From NCBI RefSeq assembly GCF_907165205.1, contig NC_058193.1:35043521-35107520 (forward strand): DNA of 64,000 nucleotides, given 5' to 3'. Position numbers and translations under genes: made by a program. Positions 38,720-51,297 of this stretch are shown here, in pieces. The stretch comes from Coccinella septempunctata (taxonomy: Eukaryota > Arthropoda > Insecta > Coleoptera > Coccinellidae). The notes under the pieces were generated by a model. That model did not search any database, was not told the DNA's origin, and worked only from the letters and a program-made list of their open reading frames with translations. Every line of letters begins with the position of its first letter. Within the stretch, counting starts at the first letter, position 1.

Positions 38720-41700
38720 TCATTTTAAATTTCTAGCTTGTACTAATTTGTTGATATCATTGAAAGTGGTTAAAATTGCTGGACTAGGTTGATTTGCACC
38801 AAGTGAAGGGCATCCACCGTGTGCTAAGCACTCTTCTCCATCCTGACCATCTTTGGCGGCTTTCATATATCTGAAGAACCTCAAGATCTCTGGGTTATCA
38901 GAGGCGGGTTTCCTAAGTTCATTGAGCTCCCTGAAAAAATACTCATTGAATCCACAGACAACAAAATACCACAAGATCAAATCAGTAGTGGCCTAGATAT
39001 GTTTTATAGGGGATGCAACAAGTTTCAACATAATCCATACTAACCTACTAAGTTGGGCCGACACCAAGTTGCTATAAGGGGCGTATTTCGCAGGATTGGC
39101 GTACATCATACACACCAGTCTCTCCCGACATAGTTCCGTCTTGGGAGATTTATCATTACCCAGGCCCAGCTGTTGAAATACAGCATCCAGCCTTGACAGG
39201 AGTGGGCTATAAAAGGGGTCGTAACTAGTTAGGAGTAGAGAGGATGAGGGAATCTTGTGGAACACTTTGTAGTCGGCTTTCTTGTACGGTTTCCTCATGT
39301 AATAGTTGTCGTTGGTTTGGGGTGCGACGTAGTGGATGCGTTTATTTGAATATCCATACCTGAAATGATATAAAATTGTTGGTAAATACACCTAGTAGAG
39401 CAATGAAGTGTTGTTTATTGTTTTTATTCGTATCATGGAACCTGCAAACCTCATGAATGACTGGAGGAATCAAAAACAACCCTACAAAATGAGATGAAAT
39501 AACAGTATTCTTCGAAAGTGACAGCTCCGTAAGTGTGGACCGAGTGTACAGCTAAAAAAAGCAATCAACCTTCAACAATGGAAAAGGGAGTTATCAGATT
39601 CGGGCGAGAACAAACGAAGCTCTTCGATCTGACAGAAAGCAAACCGCAAAAGGGTGGTCCAATAAAACTGATTCAATCTTCCACTGGAAAATGGCAGAAT
39701 GCGATGCAGCCGCTGTCAGGGCGTCCAATTGAAAAAGAATGGAAAAATTATACGGAATGTCCAGTTCGGCCAGTCGAAAACAGAGATGTTCTCTGCATGC
39801 GGAAAGCACTGGTGCCAATTTATTGCTGAAAAATCCAGGAAATTTGGATACTTCGTAAATTTTAGATGGTGGCAACGAAAAATGCTGGAATTTCACATGC
39901 ATTCTCGGAAAAAATGCTCATATGATGTAGGAAATCTTATATTATTTCACTCACTTGGTCCTTTATCTCGAGCTTTCAGAAGGAAGTGGCCAGAAATCTA
40001 TGGAACTTGGATCTTGGTAGCCTATAGTGGTGAAGATAAAACATCTCTTCTAGTTTCACACTCACATTGTTATATGCATTGTTAGCTTTCAGCGATTCAA
40101 ATATACTGCTCAAAAATTGAATGAATATTCGAGGCAAGAAAGCGTACTTTTCAGTAATGCTTTACAAAGCTTGTGGAAAGGCGTATGTTTACGTATTAGA
40201 CATAGACACAAAATATGGTCCTCATGATACTTCATGGTTTAATTGAAAAAAATTACAAGAAAGTTATATTTTATTATATTTTTTGATGATCCGTATGTCA
40301 GATAATGGGCTATTGAAACTCATCTGGTGTTTTGTAGTATCAATTTTGTATTAATAGGCGCTTGTTCAACGAAAGTTTGACTCAACAAGAAATAGCTAAA
40401 GCCCGTTTGCAACAGCCGAGAATTCTCTAGAAAATTTACTCGAGATTTCATGCGCCGTGAATTATTTACCGTTCCATACGCACTTTCGGTAGAATTCTCT
40501 GTTCAGTTACATACAAAATAATCTCTGCCGTTTTCTTGCGAGAATTTTGTAGAGAATTCTCCAGAGAATTGGCAAGAGTCACAATCGTCGCAACAAACTT
40601 GTTGAGCAGTGTATTTTGTTACCAAAAATGAATGGATGGATTACCTGCTGTTTGGACTGGGTGTAGCATCCGTGGCTGGCGTAACAACATTAATACTCAT
40701 GACATTCGTGTTCGAAGCTTCCCCTGCAGGCATGAAATCCTCCAAACCATCATCACCATTCGTGTTGTATGGACTGGTGTCCTTGAATTCGAACTCTTCA
40801 GCCGCCTGATTGTGCGGGCTGTACCCAGTGGATGCTTGAGAGATGCCGGAGAAGGTGGACAAACCCTTTCCGAGGAACTTCCCAAGACCGCCTATGATGG
40901 ACGGTAGGAACATGGCAATCATGACGGATTTGAGCAGTTGAGCACCTATGAATACCGGTAGTAGCAGTTTCTTGAGTGCGAACGCTAAAAATCCCATTCC
41001 AAAGCCGGCGAGGAAGGAACTCTTCCCCGCTTCAGGTTCTGAGGAAATAGAAAGAGTTAGGAAAGAGATAGAGCAATTGTAATACAATTATACTGCCGTC
41101 CTAATATTAAAGGTCCTATCTGCTAAATTAAGGTTTTGAGAAAATCCGGGGTTTTTGTTTCTTTTTATTATGTAGCACATAGTATTTTAACAAACTCTTC
41201 ATGTTTTACGAGGATCTATTGAAAAATTCTTATCCTACTATAAAACCAAACAAAATTTTAAAGTCAAAATATTTTATTACTCAACATATTCTCCTCTTAA
41301 TTGGAAACATTTATTACAGCGAACCTGCAACGTTTCTAGACCTTTCAAAAATGATGTTTCTTCTTGCTCTGCAGACCAGACCACCACAGCTTTTATTACC
41401 TCCTCGTTGGAAGAAAATTTACGACCTCTCAAACCATTTTTTCAGTTGAGGAAAGAGATGATAGTCGGATGGAGCCAAATCTGGTGAATTAAGGGGATAT
41501 TCTAGTAATTTAAAACCTAAATCACGAATTTTTGCATGGCAACATGAGATTTGTGTGCAGATGCGTTGTCCTGCAAAAACAAAACACCTCTGGACAGCTT
41601 TTCGCGTGTTTTCTCTTTGGTTTTTTTTCCGTAGGGTGGTCAGTAATGTCGAATAGTAATCTCTGGTTATTGTTCTACTTTCATCCAAAAAATTAATCAT

Positions 41701-44566
41701 GATTACTCCATGGCAAGCCCAAAAAACTGAAGCAAGAACTTTTCCAACAGATTTTTGGACACGAAACTTCTTTAGGTCGTGGGGAACCAGAGTGTCGCCA
41801 TTCCATCGATTGTTTCTTTGCTTCTGGTTCGTAGAAATCTACTCAAGTCTCATCCATAGTAAGAATTCGGTTTTCTTAAACCGAATTCACGTCTACATCG
41901 TTTTCAAATCGAGCACAGATCGAACGCGATGCCTCTGCTGTTTCACGCTTCTGGTCAACATTCAAACATTTGGGGATCCATTTTGCAGCAATTTTTCTCA
42001 TGTCCAAATTGACGTGAACTATATGATGAACGCGTTCGTAAGAAATTTTCAGTGCTTCAGATATCAGTTTTAGCCCAAATCGACGGTCTGATGAAATCAT
42101 GTCATGAACTGCATCGATATTATCGTGGACTTACACAGAAACTGGCCTTCCTAATCGGTCATCAACTTCAATGGAAAATTTACCTCTTTTGAAGCTTGCA
42201 GTCCAATTTTTCACGGTCGCATTCGAAGGACATTGATCACCAAGGATATAAAGCATATCTTCGTAAATCTGCTTACCTATTAACCCTTTTAAATACAGGT
42301 GCTTGATGATGGCTCGATACTCCAATTTTTCGATTTTCTTTTAATTTATTGCGTAACTCTGATTTACTTTTTTGACCTCAAACTTCACACTGACACTTCT
42401 AATGGTTATTGTTCGTTGCTATGGTAACGCAATATTTTTTTATGCATGCAACTTGTCTAGGCTAACTAGATATCAATACATCCTCGTATAATGTTCAACA
42501 TAAGGAGATATTTCGGAAAAAAAATCCAGAGGTTCTAATAAACGAAACATGCGTTTCATTCCCTCTTTCATTTGACCATCCAAATATCTAGTAACCCTTT
42601 GGGTTGTAACCTCTGCCACAAAACTCATATATTTTTCATATTTGTCTGATCGATCCCACAAACACCGCAAGTTTGGCATGTTCAAAACCGAAGGCAATAA
42701 ATCCTCTCAATGCATACCCCAATATTTATTCAAATGTCATCAAGCACATGGGATTCACGTTGGGAAATTTGTTCCACACTGATTTATTTGACTTTGAAGA
42801 AAGTGTAGACAGGAGGTAACAAATTGCTGCACCGGTATTGGAAAGGTCCTCTTCATGATTGGGATTGAATGCTGTTTTCGTTGGCTTTTGAGCTTTGATT
42901 ATTGGTTATTGGTTTTCCCTCTACAGGGTGGAATTTAAAGAATTGAGTATCCATATGGGAAGAATGGAATGTCTAGTAGGCAAAAACTACTTTTGCTACA
43001 TTATCACAGTAGTGAATACTGATTAGAGTAAGGTATACGCTCAAAATATTACCTGCACGTAGAAGAATCTTGTTTTTACCGATAAAAACTGTTTTATTCG
43101 CTGAAAGTATTCTGACACTAGAATTTTTTTAACAAAAAATCAAGTCTGGATGCTTCTTTCAATAAAAAATGAAATGACTTGCTGTTGGTCAACTGAGAAC
43201 TGATGACAAGCACTCAACTCATTCTCGTCTTTCCACTTGTATAATTGACATTCGATGTTAATTGATATCTACGGTATGTTTACACCTATCCGAGTGCAGA
43301 TTAATTCGTACAAATAGTTGATGAATTCGTGTCAAGCGCGATTACTCATCTGGGTCACTTTCAAACGAGCTCATCTTCCGAAAGAAGATTAAAAAAATTT
43401 TCCATTTACATTCCCCGAACGTTCATCTGCAGGTAAATTTTACTCAATTCAAATTGAGCGTTAAAAAGAGGAGTCAAAACCTTAAACAAGGTGGACTCCA
43501 AACAACTAGGTTACCTTGTTTTTTGAATATACATATACCTACTTAACAATATGGTGGTTTTGCATTAACAATGAAGCAAGAACAATTTTATCGAAATGCA
43601 TTATCACTGAGGATTGTTCGCAATCAATGATTCGGTAGAATTATATCGAATACACAAATACTTGATGAGACGAGTATACAGGGTGAGTCTTGGACTCGTA
43701 CAAATATTTTAACAGTAGTTTCTTGAGGTCAAAAGAAACACTGTTTTCCTATACCACTTTTTCTGATTCGACCCTGAGAAAAAGATATAGCCATTTTAAA
43801 TTTTCATAATGAGCTGTGCCACTGCTGAAAAAACAAAATTACTTTCAGAATAACTAGCTAAATCTGTAACACTACACATCCGTGTGTGATTCTTTTTAAT
43901 TTTTGAACATCAAATTACTCGAAAACGGCGCATTATACGAGAAATTATAAAGAATACTTTCATTTTACAAAACGTTCAAATATTCCATCCAACTTAGTTT
44001 TGAGAGTTGGATTATTTGAATTTTTGGTATTTTTATGGTACCGATTCAGAAAAAACGGTAAAGGAAAAAGTGTTTCTCTTGACCTCAAGAATCTATTATT
44101 GAAATATTTGTACGTGTCAAAGACTCACCCTGTATATTCATCATTCAACCAATATTAGATGTGTGCAACTAATCATTAGATGCATATCGACAAAGACCCA
44201 CTTACGTGCAAAGAATAGTCTAGCTGTTTGAGGCATCCTTACAGACAAGACGTGTGTTTTAGTATATTGATCCAACCTCTCCTCCAAATAATCCTGCAAC
44301 GATCGTCCTTTACGTTGAGTTTCGCAAGAAACATCCACCTTCTCTGTGTCTGTATCGTTTGAAGCTTTTTCTATGCTAACTCCAGGCATTATGTAGTAAT
44401 CATCTATACTGAAGACTTTGTCGATGTAGCCTTTCAGGTCCCTGTGCAAAGAGGATTCTTGAAGATCATGTTGAGGTCCAGAGGTGCAGGTTCTTATCGA
44501 TGTGAAGCAGCAGGTCACGCATATCATAAGAAGGACACCTCGGATTGGTTTAAATATTTCTTCCAT
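38720..44566 (-). CDS. OsiE: Osiris protein with C-terminal cysteine domain, four exons, 426 aa (or 252 aa)
   Basis: Exons 44566-44206, 41038-40645, 39359-39045 and 38930-38720 join in phase to 426 residues. Exons 1-2 are Osiris-like: signal peptide (MEEIFKPIRGVLLMICVTCC), GRSLQDYLEERLDQYTKTHV then LSVRMPQTARLFFA, and a hydrophobic DUF1676-type segment (FLAGFGMGFLAFALKKLLLP to LGKFLGKGLS). The end of exon 2 reads AGCAG then GTAA: if unspliced it stops at once (stop at 40641-40643, 252 aa); if spliced it continues into exons 3-4. These add a region with two C-x5-C pairs (ELCRERLVC at about residues 329-335; ECLAHGGC at 391-397), NPAKYAPYSNLVSAQLS and FFRYMKAAKDGQDGE. No AQxLAY motif is seen. 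The domain looks like one found in small secreted insect proteins, but I cannot name it. Intron 1 (3.2 kb) holds mariner copy B and a MITE. Alternative: exons 3-4 belong to a separate gene with an unseen first exon. Confidence 0.8.
40401..40605. repeat. Inverted-repeat-rich segment in OsiE intron 2
   Basis: The left part CGTTTGCAACAGCCGAGAAT and the right part ending GAGAATTGGCAAGAG...GCAACAAACTTG are roughly inverted, and GAGAATTCTC-type palindromes recur (near 40440, 40496, 40550). It looks like a decayed MITE about 40 bases from the OsiE exon 2 donor. There is no ORF. Confidence 0.45.
41209..42486 (-). mobile_element. mariner transposon copy B in OsiE intron 1, near full length
   Basis: CGAGGATCTATTG at one end, ACATCCTCG at the other, TA on both sides, 1278 bases. 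Minus-strand fragments run from the N-terminus (EYRAIIKHLYLKGLIGKQIY, 42325-42131) through the helix-turn-helix region and MRKIAAKWIPKCLNVDQK to INFLDESRTITRDYY and the D34D third Asp (NSPDLAPSDYHLFPQLKK, 41700-41419). Frameshifts break it into three frames. One break coincides with a perfect 11-base inverted repeat at 41863-41888. It is inactive as it stands but the most complete copy here. Confidence 0.92.
42487..43678. other. OsiE intron 1, middle part
   Basis: Non-repetitive-looking intron sequence between the mariner copy and the MITE; no coding exon recognised. Confidence 0.4.
43679..44132. mobile_element. TA-flanked MITE, CAGGGTGAGTC family, copy 2, both ends intact
   Basis: 454 bases between TA dinucleotides. 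The start CAGGGTGAGTCTTGGACTCG and the end ...GACTCACCCTG are inverted repeats, and the similarity extends about 80 bases inward (TTCTTGAGGTC near the left, GACCTCAAGAA near the right). There is no ORF. It lies 74 bases from the OsiE exon 1 donor, within intron 1. Confidence 0.88.
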
Positions 44567-44678
44567 GTTAGGAGGAACATGCCATTAGATATCTGGAAAT
44601 GAAGAAAACACCCCATTGAATTCAAATAGAAAATTAAAAACAGAATAAATTACACATGAATTGGTCAACCACGACACC

Positions 44679-44720
44679 TGTTTCGCTATCACAATAGCAT
44701 CTTCAGGTGAGTGAACTGGC
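44679..44720. repeat. Dispersed repeat motif, copy 2
   Basis: CTGTTTCGCTATCACAATAG then CATCTTCAGGTGAGTGAACT, matching 1961-1993. It lies just upstream of OsiE. Confidence 0.45.
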
Positions 44721-44739
44721 ATTTTATAGTTCACCGAAA

Positions 44740-45505
44740 AATGAATATAATTTCACGAAAAATTTAGTCCCTGTACAAGATTCTCTTTAATATCAACAGG
44801 AATCTCCCTCCTCTCTTCAACCTCATAAAACCTCCGATATTTATTTACTTTAAATTCTCGAACTGCAAGCTTCGGGAGAAACTGTTAATTACCCCCAAGA
44901 TCCACCCTTTCCCCAACTACCTAAATCCTCAAAGCAACTGCGCTGCACATTTTCATCGAATTTTATCCAGATTGAATTTGGCGCTTAACAGTTTCCTGAA
45001 ATCTCTTGAGTATTAATTTGAATAAATAGATCCAGAGTTGCAATTGTTGGCGGCTCTGGGAGTTAAAAACGGCGTAGCTCCTTTCTCAAGTTGGGGACTT
45101 CAAACAGTCACTCCTATGTGTGTCAGCCACTTTGTTCGAGCTGTGAATACAAACTTGAATGAATGAATATTCCGCAGGTGTTGGCAGAAGTTCTATTCAG
45201 GGCGCATCAGGTACATGCTCCACTTTGATAGGATGTTTCTTTTATGTGTAGTGTATGTTAATGAAAAACGTGGAGACAGGCTTGCTCTCTTTCAGAGTCA
45301 ATACTGTGTTTTGCTGAGGGGTGAAATTTGAGCAGGCAGATGTGGGCAAAATATCACCTATATACTCCTATATATTTGAAAAAATCTCAACTAATCAGTA
45401 AATGAAGTGAGAGAATTAAGAAAATTTCGATGTTTATGTTGTAATGTTGGATTCTCTTCATGAGATCCAAAGCATTATTATTTGTCTGTACCTGAATGAC
45501 GAATA
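44740..45505. other. OsiE upstream flank
   Basis: About 770 bases of upstream sequence before mariner copy C; no gene seen. Confidence 0.45.
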
Positions 45506-46293
45506 CGAGGATATATTGAAAAATTCTTAGCCTACTATAGAACCAAACAAAATTTCAATGTCAAAATATTTTATTACTCAACATATTCTCCTCTTAATTG
45601 GATACATTTATTACAGGGAGCCTGCAACGTCTCTAGACCTTTCAAAAAAGATGTTTCTTCTTGCTCTGTAAACCAGACTTCAACAGCTTTTATTACCTCC
45701 TCGTTGGAAAAAATTTTCGACCTTTTTTCAGTTGAGGAAAGAGATGTTAGTTGGATGGAGCCAAATCTGGTGAATAAGGGCAGTGTTTTAGTAATTCAAA
45801 CCCAAAATCACAAATTTTTTGCATGGCAACATGAGATTTGTGTGCAGGGGCGTTGTCCTGCAAAAACAAAACACCTTTGGATAGCTTCCGCGTCTTTTCT
45901 CTTTAATTTTTTCCCGTAGAGTGGTCAGTAATGTCGAATAGTGATCTCCGTTTATTGTTCTACCCTTATCCAAAAAATCAATCATGATTACTCCGTGGCA
46001 ATCCCAAAAAACTGAAGCAAGAACTTATCCAGCAGATTTTTGGACACGAAACTTATTAGGTCTTGGAGAACCAGAGTGTTGCCATTCCATCGATTGTTGC
46101 TTCGTTTCTGGATCGTAGAAATGTACCCAAGTCTCATCCATAGTAACAATTCCGTTTAAGAAGTCTACATCGTTTTCAAATCGAGCACAGATCGAACGCC
46201 ATGCTTCTACCCTTGCAAGCTTTTGGTCAACATTCAAACATTTGGGGATCCATTTTGCAGCAATTTTTCTCATGTCCAAATTGACATGAACTA
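45506..46293 (-). mobile_element. mariner transposon copy C, truncated
   Basis: Only the transposase C-terminal half and one end remain: the end CGAGGATATATTG after TA (45504-45505), then minus-strand fragments MIDFLDKGRTINGDHYSTLL (45985-45788) and MDMRKIAAKWIPKCLNVDQK to TMDETWVHFYDPETK (46279-46025). Similarity stops near 46293 without an inverted end, so the N-terminal half and the other terminus are lost. Confidence 0.88.
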
Positions 46294-49200
46294 TTTTTTC
46301 GATAAACCAATCGAACTGTAAGAAAACTCTTTTTGTTACCCACTAACTTTTTGACCGCTATATGTTCATTATAACCTATATTCATTAGCCTCTTTGTACC
46401 GAAACGACTTTAGACCACTCAAGTCAATGGTAAAAACCAAATTATTTACCTGAGCTAGTTTGCATGTTGGGTTAAATTGTCTCTTCAATTTTCAGTCGGT
46501 TGACAAAGTTATTACTGTTTTGCGAATGCATATATGTGTAACTAAGTATATGGTTGTGGTTGAGTTACTTTATCCACAAATCCGTTCACATAACTGTGTA
46601 TTACAGCATTATTATTTACGTTTGATGGAAGTCCATTTCCTCGAAAAAAGTGATGATAATTCGAAGATATCTATCCCGAAATTCAGATTGATCCTAGAGA
46701 TGAAACTTTTCTCATCTTTGTTATTGGACATATTCACTACTCCTATGAAGTTATTAAAATAATCTAATCTTTCCATCTTTATTCATGTAATCACGAATCC
46801 TGATGTTTTCTCAAAAAGATTCATATTTATTCATTTTCGTTTTTCCAACAAAATAACGAACGTGAATTAGAATCAAGTCAAGGGAAAGAAGGAGTGAAAA
46901 GTTAATGGGAAAACTTCTTCGGCCACGAGAGAAAGTTTGCAAAGGGAAAGGAATCAGATGCAAAGTCAAGACCCCTCTAATTAAATCCTCGTAATTTGTT
47001 CAATGCTAATTAATTTTGCATCCAATTGCTGAAAGCTTGGGAAAGAATGTACACTACAGGGAGTGCGAGTACAATGAAGCCACGAAAACTTCCCAAATTT
47101 CACACGATTGTTCTTCATTTTCACTATTCTGGTTTCGGAGATATCTGCATACTTTAAAATATTTCTTTGTTTTGAGCATTAAGTTTAAGGTGCTGTTGAA
47201 CCCAATATCAGCCACTACGCTTGTTAGGAATGTTTTGACACTATTATTTTCAGTTTGGTTATTAATTTTTATCAATTTACGAGAGACTGTATTAAAAAAT
47301 TTCATATCCTGAGGCTTATCCAGAACAATCTCTTCTAATTATTCACTCCTGAGGACTTACACGTTATTTCATATAACAAATCACCGAATTGAGTAGCTTC
47401 ATTTGTAATTGCTTTATCTCGTATATACTTCAGTACCTAGTGAATGAACATCGTGCATACCAAATTGGACGGATGCAAGATATAAAATGAATCTTAATGG
47501 TTATTGCTACTTAGTATAATTGTGCATAAGCAGGAGCACAGTAAGGCTTGATACTTTAGCGCTCTCATTAAACGAGATGAAATCTGAGTTTTCACCGCAT
47601 ATCTCTCTTTAATGAGTTGATCTAGTCTAGGGCTTGTAAAATGGACAATTTAACAGATTACCCTAGATAGGTGGAGTTAATCATCAGATTTGATTTGATG
47701 CATTCAAGTAAGGGCAATTGAAAACGTTCACGTTCATAATAACACAAAAATTGATGTATGTGGACGAGTTTTAATTTCACTACCAGAAAAAGCGTTATTG
47801 GGAAAGATGTTTATGAAATATGGTGTAGTGAGAGTAATTTGGTGTTTCATTGTTCTGTAAGAAATCTATGATCGTTGAAAACAACCAAATTCACTGTGAA
47901 TATCCATCCTGGTTCAAATGTATTGCAGTAATCTACATCACTCATCATTCAGAATTGAAACCAGAAGAATTATGTGAAGAATGTGTTAACCATTGATCCG
48001 GAAAGACACAACGAACACTCTTTGAGTGTTCGAGGTATGGAATTGATTGTCCCTGTTTGATATTTACCACTGAAAACTAATTTTAATTCTATGCTCGTCT
48101 CAGGCTTTGTTCTTTGAAGTATCCTGTCGTGAAAAATATATGTTATGGTGGAATGTTTCCAATTTTGTTCGATCCAAAGATATAATTACTAAAATGAGTG
48201 CTTATGAACCGTGAAAACCTGCATTTACATATTACATACAAGCTACTCAGTACTTAGAGCACATTTGATGATGGAATAGATGGTCACAATCTAAATCTTC
48301 ATATAATATCAAGCTTACTATTGAAGCTTAGAAAATCAGAAAAATAAAAAGGTGAAACTAAACCTACATTTAACTTGGTCATGAGTGGAATGGTGCCTCT
48401 TTGTTTCAAATTCGTTCCTGAAGTTTTAATTACTTTTGAGAAAGATTCGTCGAAATCCTTAAGGGAGGAGAATAGTTTTCTTCCAATAAAAAAAATGACC
48501 CTGGTCGATATTTAACGATTGAAACTTTCTTCATTACGAGTATTCGAGACAGAGATCCTGGGTTTGAATCAAATGTTTGAAAGGTGAATCAGAATGAAAC
48601 AATGTGATTTTCTACCAGACACTGTTTTTATATACACGATATTCAGAGATTAGAGAATATACCTATTCATTATATATTTTCCGGAGTACTCTTATACAAA
48701 TCACATAGTTTCTACATTATGTTGTTGCCGTCATTTTAAATGCGGTTATAAATTTATTCCAATTTTTCCTTTATGGAAGAAATTTCAATTTTCAATCATT
48801 TAAATAGAGAGTCTTCCATCGTTTTGTCCTAAAACCAAGGTTTTGTGCTGTTTACTAGAATTTTTCAGGTATTCGAAATCCAGGAGCTGTATAGATTGTC
48901 ATTGATTCAAGTGCACAATCACTGATGGCATAGTTGTAACATAAACTTCTATCTTTCTCCCCATTCAACATTAGAATATATATGTATCACATGAGAAATT
49001 GGTAGCACTATGCTCAAGAAGTTTGTCGACATCTCATTTACAGCTTTTATAAACTAGAATTGAACCTGCTTCAACTGCTTTCCCCGAAATCACAAATATA
49101 CGGAAACCTCACATCAACTTAATTAATTAAGGAAAGCATTTAAGGTAAAAGCCTTTCAATCCATTCCACAACGAGTCCCAGTCAAAAGTGAGAAACTTTA

Positions 49201-51258
49201 AGAGCTTCTTCTGATCATAAAATAAATGAGGACGTTAAATTCGTCATAACATCTCAAAACACCGGAAATTCAGTGAATCAATTTCCATTGAATAGCTTGG
49301 TACTCAGTTCGAAAAATACGCTGAATTTTACATGAACTCAGCACCATTTCACTTCTCCAAATTAAGTAACTTAAAAAATTCGAGGGGTGTTCCACCCAGG
49401 TTCCAAGCATTCTATTACTTCCGCTATAAATACGATCCAAAAAGTCATATCAATCGACTTCATAAATACGTAAAACGACGTGAATATCAAGCTATTGTTT
49501 GCACTCAATCCAACCTAGAAGAGAGTAGAATAGCAGGTAGCGTAAGCTTTTCCTACTAAACAATCAAACCATATTGATCTGGGTAAATGTATAGTACTCA
49601 GTAGCGCTTGCCAATATTGAATGAATAAGGTTCCATCAATTCCAAACGTTCTCCATCGGAGAAAAATGCTATGTTGCTCTGATGAGGTCAAATGATGATG
49701 AGGCTTGATCATTCTATTATCATATTGATCTCTTTCGTACACTTATCAAAATTTTGGAGATGAAGCGTCAGCGTTAGGGTCAGTATACCTTGAATTTAAT
49801 TAGTTTTGCTTGACATATAGAAAAATTATGGGAAATCATGGATAAGCGAGGTAATCCGTCATTAGTGATATCACATTGTGAATTCTTGAACCCCACGCCT
49901 AAGGGTTCAACGACTGATCGAATGGAGCAGGGTTATTATTTCAAGCTGGATGATACCTTAGACCTTCCCAGGCGAATTGCTGAGAGGCAAGGAGTTTCGA
50001 ATGGTAAATGATCCCTTGAATATTCAACAAGCTTCGTATAATTCTATTTAGCGTACTATTAGATATTCAGGATATGTTTATCTCTGATTGAGTTTGTTGT
50101 TTCGGTATTGAGTATCATCCAAAATCCTTGAAGAACTTGATATGATTTGTATGGTTCGAACAGAATAATACAGATTCGTTTTTGTTTCCAATAAGGGTAT
50201 ATAATTCATCTATTTTCTCTCTCTCTTTTGAGGAAAGTAAGAAGATCCCTCACAGGGTGTAAATGAAAAGCGAAAAATTTAAAGGGTGATTCCTTGTCAA
50301 AAAATAACTTTCACTTTTGTAGTGAAGAAAAACTTCGTTGAAAAGATTGGGAATAGACCACTCTCAAAGTTCTTCGGCTAATTCTTAGTTTTTCTGTACA
50401 TGTTACAGCAAAGGAATTCCGATGTCTATAATTTGTCTTCAAACCAATGGCAATAAATAAGCAGAGGTTGAGTCAGCTTGTACACCTCAATTCATTGGCC
50501 TGTGTACTCTTGGGGAAATGTTGGATCAGACAGACTTAGTAGCCAATTCCGAAGAAATCAACAAACAAAGAAAAGTAGATTTTACCGAAGCTCCTCCAAT
50601 GTAACGTCCTTCTTTCAGACACCAAAAAAACCGGTTTCTACCGATTGAAGTTCATATCAAGTCCTTAAAAAATTATGTTTTTTTACCACATTCTGATGTT
50701 TTGTGTTGGTACCAATTATTCAAAGCCTTTGGCATCGACTCAATTGGAACTCTATTCGTTTTTAATGCTCATTCTTAACTGTTATCCTTGAAGTATTGGT
50801 TATTGATGTACAAGTTCACACCAAAAGTTGATTGACTCTGACTAGACGTTATCATTTATACAGTTCCTCACCTAGAAAAATCCACATCTGCTGGAGTTCC
50901 AGTAAGGAAAATTTGATCCTTTACAACCTCAAAGGTTTTTGAAAAATTTTTCCATCTTCTGTAATGAACACCTGCCAATTTTCTCCATAATTTGAACGTA
51001 TCTCATTGATGGATTTACAATATAATAATATTGTTACGTTGAGGCATTCATATAGAGTGGATTCTTACGTATAATAGTTCTTTTTTGACTTGTTTCTCGA
51101 ACACTTAGATTAAGTGTACATTGCGTGCTTAATACAGGTTTATCTGCGTGATACTTCAAAGTGAAGCATTTCAACCTACAATTCTCCTTCGAATAGCAAA
51201 CCACGAACAATTATAAAACAACAACAGTATAAAAAATCCATCTCGAATGAACTTCTAG
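46294..51258. other. Long intergenic region
   Basis: About 5 kb of AT-rich DNA. Short open frames are no longer than expected by chance and resemble no known protein. Nothing else is supported. Confidence 0.45.
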
Positions 51259-51297
51259 ATTATTGTTGCGTTCCCAAAGATCCATGGTCATAATAAC

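Noticed and set aside
38993..39391. Separate small gene starting at the Met of this minus-strand ORF
   Set aside because: The first residues lie before a clear TTTCAG acceptor at 39360, so they are intron; the exon fits in phase with OsiE exon 2.
39533..40085. Three overlapping ORFs inside OsiE intron 2
   Set aside because: They overlap on both strands within an intron and resemble nothing; probably chance or old repeat.
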